DNA of 64,000 nt from Cherax quadricarinatus (Eukaryota > Arthropoda > Malacostraca > Decapoda > Parastacidae), in assembly GCF_038502225.1 (NCBI RefSeq), contig NC_091372.1:2077034-2141033 (forward strand). Reading direction: 5' to 3'. The notes beneath the pieces are model-generated. The model had not been told where the DNA came from. It made no database searches and saw nothing but the letters and a program-made list of their open reading frames with translations. Shown piece by piece: positions 1 through 7,434 of this stretch (its first letter is position 1; every line of letters begins with the position of its first letter). The translations under genes were made by a program, and so were the position numbers.

Positions 1-1371
1 CAGCATTAAACCTCAGACCAGTGTCACTAACATGTATAGTATGCAAAGTCGTGGAGAAGATTATCAGGAGAATAGTGGTGGAGCACCTAGGAAGGAATGA
101 TCTTATACACGATAACCAGCACACTTTCAGGGAAGGGAAATCCTGCATCACAAAACTATTGAAATTTTACGCCAAGTGACGGCAGTAAGACAAGAAAGAC
201 AGAGAGAAGGGTGGTTAGGCTGCATTTTCTTGGACTGTAAGAAGGCTTCCGACACAGTTCCACACTTGAGATTAGTGCAAAAGCTGGAGGAGCAGACAGG
301 AATAACAGGAAAGGTAGTGCAGTGGACCAGAGAATACCTGACAGGAAGGAAACAACAAGAGATGATACATGAAAAGGTGTCAGAGTGGGCGCATGTGACG
401 AACAGGGTTCCACAAGGGTCAGTCCTCGAGTTGGTGCTGTTTCTAGTATACGTGAATGAAATGACGGAAGGCATAGATTCAGAGGTGTCCCTGTTTGCAG
501 ACAACGTGAAGATAATGCAGAGAATTCAAGTGGATGAGGATCAGGTAGAGCTACAAAGGGATCTGGACAGGCTGCAAGCCTGGTCCAACTACTTGCTCCT
601 GGAGTTTAACCCCACCAAGTATAAAGTCATGTAGATTGAGGAAGGTGAAAAAAGACCACAGATAGAGTATAGTCTAGGTGGCCAAAGACTGTAAACCTCA
701 TTCAAGGAAAAGGATCTTGCGGTATGTATACTACCGAGCACATCTCCTGAGGCACACATGAACCAAGTAACTGCTGCAGCATATGAGCGCCTGGCAAACC
801 TGAGAATAGCGTTTCGACATCTTAGCAAGGAATTGTTTAAGACTCTATACACTGTGTACGTCAGGGCCATATTGAAGTATGCAGCACCAGTATGGAACCC
901 ACACCTGGTCAAGCACGTCAAGAAATTAGAGAAAGTGCAAAGGTTTGCAACATGACTAGTCTCGGAGCTAAGGTGCATATCCTACGAGGAGAGGTTAAGG
1001 GAAATCGACCTGACGACACTGGAGAACAGGAGGGACAGGGACACCATGATAATGACTTACAAAATACTGAGAGGAATTGACAAGGTGGATAGAAATAGGA
1101 TGTTCCAGAGATGGGACACAGCAATAAGGGGTCACAACTGGAAAACGATGACTCAGATGAGTCACAGGGATGTTTAGGAAGTGTTTCTTCAGTCACTGAG
1201 TTGTCAGGAAGTGAAACAATCTGGAGAGTGATGTAGTGGAGGCAGGATCCATACATAGCTTTAAGAAGAGGTACGATAGAGTTCATGAAGCAGAGAGAGA
1301 GAGTGGACCTAGAGGCGACCAGCGAAGCGGCAAGGCCAGGAGCTGTGACTCTATCCCTGTAATCACAAATA
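1..1371 (+). mobile_element. LINE-A copy 1 (CR1-like), 5'-truncated by window edge, decayed
   Basis: Non-LTR retrotransposon 3' half. The sequence reads through the RT fingers (a degraded RPVSLTCIVCKV-type block near 15-55), the palm, and the C-terminal domain, then reaches the family 3' end near 1350-1371. It aligns by eye with the copies at 10561-12530 and 42495-44640. Its own 3' tail is separated from it by a Tc1-like insertion and reappears at 6705-6812. Several frameshifts and stops make it non-coding. Assignment to the CR1/Jockey group rests on the RT motifs only. Confidence 0.88.
176..634 (+). pseudogene. LINE-A reverse transcriptase palm remnant
   Basis: A 152-residue open stretch of the RT palm. 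Motif A reads FLDCKKASDTVPH (other copies have KKAFDTVPH). The motif B region reads VPQGSVLELVLF (others VPQGSVLGPVLF). Motif C reads LFADN at about 494-505, so the second catalytic aspartate of the FADD box is Asn. This alone would abolish polymerase activity. The reading frame stops at 632-634 and the C-terminal domain continues in another frame at 758-955, which ends in a stop just after KVQRFAT. The ATG used by the open frame is internal and has no biological meaning. Confidence 0.85.
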
Positions 1372-1396
1372 CAGTTCTCGTAATGGCATTATGCCG
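1372..1396 (+). repeat. Left terminal inverted repeat of the Tc1-like element
   Basis: Begins with the CAGT tetramer typical of Tc1/mariner ends, directly after a TA dinucleotide at 1370-1371. The inner 11 bases are identical to the right repeat in inverted orientation. Confidence 0.82.
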
Positions 1397-1608
1397 GGTG
1401 AGTCCCCCTGCATAATGCCGTGACGAAAATCAAAGGCGTACCAATACAAAGGGGGGGGGGTCTTCTTTCATCAGTGCATTATGCAGTGTAGCAGCCATTA
1501 GCATGACATCACAGCCTGCCTCCACACTCCACAGTTACTCCTCAGTGCTCACGTGGCTGCCGTGGTGAGAGGAAGTGTTGCACTTTTGTCTCTCATCTAC
1601 CCCATCTT

Positions 1609-2507
1609 TTGTCTGGTGTTCCCTTTGTGAGGAACTGGGCGCAGCGTTTTAAGGCTGGTGGCGGTGTCAAGATACCGTCTGCCACACCTCCGCCTGGCCC
1701 CTCGAAGAAGACATCTGTTCATACCTTAACTGTCTTAAAGAAACAGTTAAAGAGTACACCTAGGATAACTGCTAGAGAATTGAAAGAAAATAACCCACAT
1801 CATCTCTCAGAAGTGTCTATAAGAACTGTTAGCAGACATGTGTCAGAACTGAGCTACAGTAGTCCGGTGGCCCGGTGGCCTGGTGGCTAACCCTCCGGGG
1901 TTAAAAATCCGAACGAAATCTTATCTTAGTCACCCCCAGGTTAATAAGCAGATCCTCTCCAAGCCACAGAAGAAACATAGGCTGGATTATGCAAAGAAAT
2001 ATCTTCACTGGAATCCTCAACAGTAGTCTGAAGTACTTTGGAGTAATGAAGCGACCTTCACCGTCACCTGTAACCACGGTGAACATGTGTACCGGCCCAT
2101 AGGTAGTGACCCGCTAGACACATGTTACACCTGTGGGACCACTAAACACCCAGACTCGCTCATGGTTTGGGTGTGTTTCAGTGCTCAGTGTGTTGGTGAA
2201 CTCATTGTACTTCCCAAAAATCAGTATATGAACCAGTATAATTACCTTGAGTTATTGTGTGACAATTTACCTGAGGCATTTGACAAGTGTGGGGCTGCGG
2301 TTTTTATGCAGGACGGTGCACCGTGTCACACTGCCAAATCTGTAGTTCAGTGGCTTAAGGACTGTGAAGTGAGGTTCTTTAATGACTGGCCAGACAATTC
2401 CCCAGACCTAAACCCTATTGTGAACCTCTGATCAATAGTGAAACAAAGTTTACTGGGCAAGGATATCAGTTCTATTCTGCGGCTGGAGGCTGCTCTACAT
2501 GGAGTAT
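1609..2507 (+). pseudogene. Tc1-like transposase, N-terminal and catalytic parts (broken)
   Basis: The N-terminal helix-turn-helix region is recognisable (ITARELKENNPHHLSEVSIRT around 1765-1830), then a DDE_3-type catalytic domain. The first catalytic Asp block reads WSNEATF, with D changed to N. The second, MQDGAPCHTA (about 2305-2335), is intact. The third reads SPDLNPIVNL then TGA (2429-2431) where the family has NPIENLW, so the Glu is Val and the Trp codon is a stop. An in-frame TAG also follows HWNPQQ near 2026. A SINE head fragment interrupts the frame at 1868. No plausible ATG start is visible. Dead transposase; its last 33 codons are displaced to 6503-6604. Confidence 0.9.
1868..1925 (+). 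mobile_element. SINE head fragment inside the Tc1-like transposase
   Basis: Positions 1868-1890 match, base for base, the 5' head of the tRNA-derived SINE seen in reverse at 61301-61323. After that the match decays (a possible worn B box near 1910). The insert breaks the transposase frame between ELSYSS and the ILSKPQKKHR block that resumes near 1948. The right boundary is approximate. Confidence 0.6.
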
Positions 2508-2946
2508 TTTTTATTTTTTTATTTTATTTTTTTTTATTTCCAATTTGTGCACACATACAGAGGTACAAAAAAAATACAGATAAGAGCAGTATGCCAAAGC
2601 CACTTATACTATGCATAGCATTACGGGCTGGCTTAAAATTAACTTAAGATTAACTAAGCAATGATTATTATTATTATTATAATCAAAAAGAAGCGCTAAG
2701 CCACAAGGACTATACAGCGCTGCTACTAAGCAATGATGAAATCAGTGATAAAACATTAATGTAAACAGATAACTATAAAGCACAAGTGAGTATTACAAAG
2801 ACAGGTCATATGGTTGCATTCAGTTAGGTAGTGATTCTGTTAGGTAGTGTATTTAAAAAATAATAAAGTTAGATTGGGTTTTAGGTTTAACATTTATGTG
2901 ATATAATTGTGAGAAACATTTAAGATATACAATTTATAATGTTCAG

Positions 2947-5901
2947 TTATTCAGTATTTATTTGGTTTTGGGTGAGTAAGTGATCTTTGAGAAGAGACTT
3001 GAATTTATAAACAGGTTGTGTTTCTTTTATATTTACAGGTAATGAATTCCAGATTTTAGGGCCTTTTATGTGCATTGAGTTTTTGCATAGCGTGAGATGG
3101 ACACGAGGAACATCAAAGAGTGATCTGTGCCTTGTGTTATGGTCATGTGTTCTGTTGAGGTTGGCAAGGAGATGTTTGAGGGGAGGGTTAATATCAGAGT
3201 TAAGTGTTCTATGTATGTAATAGGTGCAGTAATAAGTATGGATGTTTTGTATGGTGAGTAGGTTTAGTGTATTGAATATTGGTGGAGTGTGCTGCCTGTA
3301 GTGAGAATTTGTTATCATTCTAACTGCAGCCTTTTGTTGGGTAATTAGTGGTCTGAGATGGTTAATTGTTGTTGAGCCCCATGCACAAATTCCATAGGTG
3401 AGATAGGGGTAAATAAGAGAGTGATATAGGGCCAGGAGGGCTGACTGTGGAACATAGTACCGTATCTTCGATAGTATGCCTACAGTCTTGGAAATTTTCT
3501 TAGAAATTTGATGTATATGTGTATGAAATTTGAGTCTATTATCAAGGTGGATTCCTAAGAATTTTCCCTCTGTTAGTTTTGTGATAGGTGATCCATTTAT
3601 CATTATGTTAAGAGGGACATCTGTAGCTCTGTTACCAAACTGAATGAAGTAGGTTTTGTCAATGTTTAGTGTAAGTTTGTTAGTCCTCATCCAGGTAGAT
3701 ATTTTCTGTAATTCGGTATTTACAGTATTGGCTAGCGTGACTGGGCTCGGGTGAGAGAAGACGTATGTAGTGTCATCTGCAAATAGTGTGGGTTTGAGTA
3801 ATTGCGAAGCATTTGGAAGGTCATTTATGTATAGGAGAAAGAGAAGAGGGCCAAGGACACTTCCCTGTGGGACACCAACTGTAATTGGTTGTGCAGAAGA
3901 GTTTGCCCCATTTGCGTACACATATTGGCTTCTGTTGCTGAGGTAAGACTTGAGGTAGTTGAGGGAGTGCCCTCTTATACCATAGTGTGACAATTTTACG
4001 TGGAGCAAGTCATGGTCAACTGTATCAAAAGCTTTACGTAAGTCAATGAAGATCCCCAGTGGGACTTCTTTTTTCTCTATTGCAGTGTATATATGTTCTA
4101 GCATGTGTATAATAGCATCATTAGTATTTTTATTAGGCCTGAATCCAAATTGGCAGGGGTTGAGTATGTTTTGGGAGATAAGGTAGGAGTAGATTCGTTT
4201 ATGAATTAATTTTTCGAAGATTTTTGAGAGAGGGTGTAAGTTGGATATTGGCCTATAGTTATTCAACTCTGTTTGGTCTCCTCCTTTGTGGATCGGGGTG
4301 ACCCTTGCTATTTTGAGTACTGTAGGGAAGGTGGAGGATTCAATGGATTTGTTAAAGAGTGTTGCAATGATTGGTGATAGCACTTGTGACACTTTTTTGT
4401 ATATAAGGGGTGGTAAGGTATTTAAATCTCCTGCCTTGTTTTTTAGTGCGTTGATAATAAGGGAGACTTCGTATGGGTTAGTCGGAGCTAGGAACAGTGT
4501 GTTCGGGTAGTTGCCGGTGAGGTAGTCATTTGGTGGGGTATCTGAGCTTGGGATTTTATTGGCAAGGTTTTGTCCTATAGTGAAGAAGAAATCATTGAGT
4601 CTGTTTGCTGTTTCTGTTGGTGGGAGTTGGGGTTCATCTGTTTTTGCTAATTTTATTTCGCTATTTCGTGATATCTTTTTTGTTCCCAGAATTTCTGATA
4701 GGGTTTTCCAGGTCTTTTTTATATCACCTCGTAAGTTGGATAATCTGTTCTCATAATACAATTTTTTTGCCCTTCTTATCAGGCTGGTTAGGATTGACGA
4801 GTAACGTTTTGTTTGGTCTCTGGTTATGTGACCCATTCTGTACTGTTTTTCATATTGGTGTTTTGTATTTATGGATTTGAGAATGCTGGGTGTTAGCCAT
4901 GGACTGTTCAGTCTCTTTGCTGTCATCTGTTTAGTTTTTTTAGGGCAGTGCTTGTTATAGAGGTATTGGGTTTTTTTTAGAAAATTATTAATACATTCGT
5001 CAATATCTGTATAGGTTTCTAGCTCAGTGTGCCAATCAATGTTTGCTATTGCTGTTGTGAAGTTATTAATGGCTGCCTCATTGTGAAGTCTGAAGGTGAC
5101 TTTAGTAGTGTCTTGGGGTAGTTTACCAAGAGTTGTTATGAGGAAAGTAGGGTAGTGGTCTGTGGTATTATCTGTAATTATGCCTGATTTTAAAGGGGAT
5201 ATGGTGTTGGTCCAGATGTGGTCAAGTAGGGAAACACTAGTCTCTGTAACTCTTGTAGGTTTTGTTACTGTTGGTAGTAACATACAGTTACTCATTGTGT
5301 TTGTGAATTCAGTAACGTGTGGGTCCTGGTCTTGCAGGAGATTTATATTGAAGTCACCTGAGAGTAGTAAGTGATCTTTGTTCATGCGTGCATCAGTTAT
5401 CATACTTCCTAGATTTTGACTAAATTGGCTAATGTTTGACTGTGGAACTCTGTAGATGTTTATCAATGTGAGAGGTTTTTGTAGGTACTTTGATTTGAAT
5501 TTAGCTATTATATATTCCCAATGTTCATCCCTTGTGCAAGTATTAGTGATACATTCTAGTTGGTCTGAGTAGTATATGGCTGTGCCACCCCCTTGTTGAT
5601 CTGGCCTACAGTTGTGTATGGCTGTGTAGCCAGGAATGGCATAGACATCTGTACTATCAGGCTTTAGCCAGGTTTCAGTTAGTGTAATGATGGACATATT
5701 GGCATGTAAGGAATTTAGTAATGCTATGAGGTCATCGTAATGCTTGCTTAAAGATCTGATATTGTAGTTAAATATAGTTATGTTGTTGTTGGCACTGAGA
5801 AGTGCCTTTGATTGTTCTGCAGTGTAGTAATTACAGTTACTGTTTGATTCATTTAAGTCATTAAATAAGAGGTTGGTATCAGGATCAATGCTTGTAATCA
5901 T
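2947..5901 (-). CDS. LINE-B endonuclease/reverse transcriptase (984 aa), intact
   Basis: Protein for target-primed reverse transcription: nicks chromosomal DNA and copies the element RNA at the nick. The N-terminal APE-type endonuclease spans about residues 40-255, with Asn at FNYNIRSL (45-47), Glu76 in TETWL, GDFN at 182-185, SLLDHIW at 224-230 and the TDH motif at 247-249. The RT has YRPISNL, motif A FIDLRKAFD (from residue 618), motif B VPQGSVLGP (from about 677) and motif C FADD at 707-710. The C-terminal part carries an IWNSLPVNIK block. The length is normal for ORF2 of this group. All catalytic residues I can check are present and there is no frameshift or stop, unlike most of the other elements here. 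The first Met was taken as the start; a separate ORF1 is not visible, so autonomy is uncertain. Confidence 0.92.
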   Translation of the reverse strand: MITSIDPDTNLLFNDLNESNSNCNYYTAEQSKALLSANNNITIFNYNIRSLSKHYDDLIALLNSLHANMSIITLTETWLKPDSTDVYAIPGYTAIHNCRPDQQGGGTAIYYSDQLECITNTCTRDEHWEYIIAKFKSKYLQKPLTLINIYRVPQSNISQFSQNLGSMITDARMNKDHLLLSGDFNINLLQDQDPHVTEFTNTMSNCMLLPTVTKPTRVTETSVSLLDHIWTNTISPLKSGIITDNTTDHYPTFLITTLGKLPQDTTKVTFRLHNEAAINNFTTAIANIDWHTELETYTDIDECINNFLKKTQYLYNKHCPKKTKQMTAKRLNSPWLTPSILKSINTKHQYEKQYRMGHITRDQTKRYSSILTSLIRRAKKLYYENRLSNLRGDIKKTWKTLSEILGTKKISRNSEIKLAKTDEPQLPPTETANRLNDFFFTIGQNLANKIPSSDTPPNDYLTGNYPNTLFLAPTNPYEVSLIINALKNKAGDLNTLPPLIYKKVSQVLSPIIATLFNKSIESSTFPTVLKIARVTPIHKGGDQTELNNYRPISNLHPLSKIFEKLIHKRIYSYLISQNILNPCQFGFRPNKNTNDAIIHMLEHIYTAIEKKEVPLGIFIDLRKAFDTVDHDLLHVKLSHYGIRGHSLNYLKSYLSNRSQYVYANGANSSAQPITVGVPQGSVLGPLLFLLYINDLPNASQLLKPTLFADDTTYVFSHPSPVTLANTVNTELQKISTWMRTNKLTLNIDKTYFIQFGNRATDVPLNIMINGSPITKLTEGKFLGIHLDNRLKFHTHIHQISKKISKTVGILSKIRYYVPQSALLALYHSLIYPYLTYGICAWGSTTINHLRPLITQQKAAVRMITNSHYRQHTPPIFNTLNLLTIQNIHTYYCTYYIHRTLNSDINPPLKHLLANLNRTHDHNTRHRSLFDVPRVHLTLCKNSMHIKGPKIWNSLPVNIKETQPVYKFKSLLKDHLLTQNQINTE

Positions 5902-6498
5902 AAGATTTGTAGTGAATCTATAGTTTGAATTAAGTATAAAACAAAGTAAATAGTCTTAAGCTAAAAAATAGCACCTGGATTATTTAACAAATGTAAAATA
6001 ATGAGCTAAGGGACTAATACAAATAAAGTGATGATCAAATAGTGGAGCTTGGGAATATGATAGTAGGTAGTACTATAAAGGTAATTTTTTAAAGTTAGAA
6101 TTATAGTATAAAATTATAATATAAAAGGGACTAATATAGGTTGTGGTGACCAATAAAGTGGTAATCAAAAAAATGAGCTTTGGAATATAATGGCAAAATT
6201 GTGAACTTATTCTACTTTAGCACCTAAGAATAGCACCTTGATTATTTTAACAATTGTGAATATATAAACTAGGATAGTTATATAAAGCTAAAATAAAGGA
6301 GAAAACATATAAGGGACTAAAATTAAGTAATGGTAAGCAAAGTTAAATGGACAGATGGTAGGAATTATAATATAAACTTATAATATAAAAATACAATTTG
6401 AAATGGTACTACTTGCAATTGCACTAGTCTGGTATAGGTTGTTGACAAGATCAAGATTATACCTAGATTTAAATTGACAAAATAAAATTCACAATTAA
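5902..6498 (-). other. LINE-B 5' untranslated region with imperfect internal repeats
   Basis: AT-rich, no ORF. Imperfect blocks recur: tagcacc.tgattatttaac near 5968 and 6231, and gggactaatac/gggactaatat followed by caataaagtggt.atcaaa near 6012 and 6127, with a further gggactaaaatt near 6313. These may be worn 5' monomers of a promoter region; that function is an inference. Confidence 0.5.
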
Positions 6499-6604
6499 AG
6501 TATGGAATAATATGCTTCCCCAAACCCTCAAGAATTTGTGTGAGAGTCTTCCTACATGGCTGAGGGACGTGATTAAGAGTAAAGGATGCAGCACCAAGTA
6601 TTAA
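6497..6604 (+). pseudogene. Tc1-like transposase C-terminus, displaced by LINE-B
   Basis: Reads V-WNNMLPQTLKNLCESLP then TWLRDVIKSKGCSTKY and stops with TAA at 6602-6604. It joins without a gap to the transposase frame that breaks at 2506 once LINE-B and one copy of its target duplication are removed. This is the end of the same transposase. Confidence 0.88.
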
Positions 6605-6679
6605 AACCTCAGTAAGTGTGCAAATATATTACAATCTTTCATGGTATGTGTATATTTTGGTACTTGTGTGGGAGAGGGG

Positions 6680-6704
6680 CGGCATAATGCAGCGACTAGC
6701 ACTG
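6680..6704 (-). repeat. Right terminal inverted repeat of the Tc1-like element
   Basis: Inverted partner of 1372-1396, followed by the TA target duplication at 6705-6706. Next comes taggtgagtacacaca, the LINE-A 3' end also seen at about 12500-12525 as taggtgagtatacacaca. Confidence 0.82.
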
Positions 6705-6817
<113 letters not shown>

Positions 6818-6844
6818 GAAGAGCTCAAACGTGCAGAGCAAAGT

Positions 6845-7314
6845 TACTGGTTATGCGTGATTTCAACCACAGGGAGATCGATTGGGAAAACCTGGAGCCT
6901 CATGGGGGCCCCGAAACATGGAGAGCCAAGATGATGGATGTGGTACTGGAAAACCTCATGCATCAACACATCAGGGACACTACCAGAGAGCGAGGGGAGG
7001 ATGAACCAGCAAGACTGGACCTTGTGTTCACCCTGAGTAGCTCATACATTGATGACATCACATATGAGAGGCCCCATGGAGCTAGTGACCACGTAGTCCT
7101 GAGTGTTGATTACATAGAGTTACAGGTGGAGAGGGTAACAGGAGTCGAATGGGAAAGGCAAACTATAAAAGGGGGGGATTACACAGGTATGAGGAATTTC
7201 CTGCGGGAGGTGCAGTGGGACAGAGAACTGGTAGGAAAGACAGTAAATGAAATGATGGAATATGTAACAACAAAATGCAAGGAGGAAGAGGAACTGTTTG
7301 TTCCCAAGGGCAAC
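6845..7314 (+). mobile_element. LINE-A copy 2, endonuclease part (left of LINE-C insertion)
   Basis: Opens in the middle of the APE-type endonuclease: MRDFNHREIDWENLEPHG (Gly of GDFN replaced by Arg), then ARLDLVFTL and the GASDHVVLS block carrying the catalytic SDH. It continues through YTGMRNFLREVQWDRELVGK to FVPKGN at 7314, where LINE-C begins. The same LINE-A sequence resumes at 10561. The 5' end is truncated right after the (CA)n tail of copy 1. Confidence 0.85.
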
Positions 7315-7434
7315 TTTTATGGCAAACATGATATGTATGCAAGGGATGGGGTACATCTCTCTGGGGCTGGGGTGGTAGCACTTGCAGACTCGATTGAGAA
7401 GGCCATTGGTGAAATGCCTATGATTTTAAACTGA
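7315..7434 (+). pseudogene. LINE-C ORF1 C-terminus (SGNH/esterase-type), truncated
   Basis: The last 39 codons of ORF1: MYARDGVHLSGAGVVALADS followed by IEKAIGEMPMILN and TGA. DGVHLS resembles the Asp-x-x-His block of the SGNH-hydrolase-like ORF1 proteins known from CR1-type LINEs. The rest of ORF1 was lost by 5' truncation. By chance it is in frame with the LINE-A endonuclease fragment upstream, giving a chimeric 193-residue open frame. Confidence 0.7.

Larger units (their letters stand above)
2508..6498 (-). mobile_element. LINE-B, near complete non-LTR retrotransposon (L2/CR1-like)
   Basis: Minus-strand element with a roughly 0.6-kb AT-rich 5' region (5902-6498), one long endonuclease/RT ORF (2947-5901), a roughly 0.4-kb 3' UTR and an A-rich 3' tail seen on the plus strand as T-rich sequence at 2507-2542. 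It sits inside the Tc1-like transposase codons: the frame reads up to Gly-Val at 2501-2506 and resumes Val-Trp-Asn-Asn at 6500. A 5-bp target duplication, agtat, is visible at 2503-2507 and 6499-6503. No ORF1 can be seen upstream. Confidence 0.9.
1372..6704 (+). mobile_element. Tc1/mariner-like DNA transposon, interrupted by LINE-B
   Basis: Both ends are visible. The element starts CAGTTCTCG at 1372 and ends with the reverse complement of CAGTGCTAG at 6704. The 25-bp terminal inverted repeats (1372-1396 and 6680-6704) match at 19 of 25 positions, including an 11-base GCATTATGCCG block. It is flanked by TA on both sides (1370-1371 and 6705-6706), the Tc1/mariner target duplication. Removing LINE-B (about 2508-6498) leaves roughly 1.34 kb, normal for a Tc1-like element. 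It lies in the 3' tail of LINE-A copy 1. Confidence 0.9.

Noticed and set aside
6853..7434. Single 193-residue gene
   Set aside because: Chance in-frame fusion of a LINE-A endonuclease fragment with the end of LINE-C ORF1 at the insertion junction (7314/7315).
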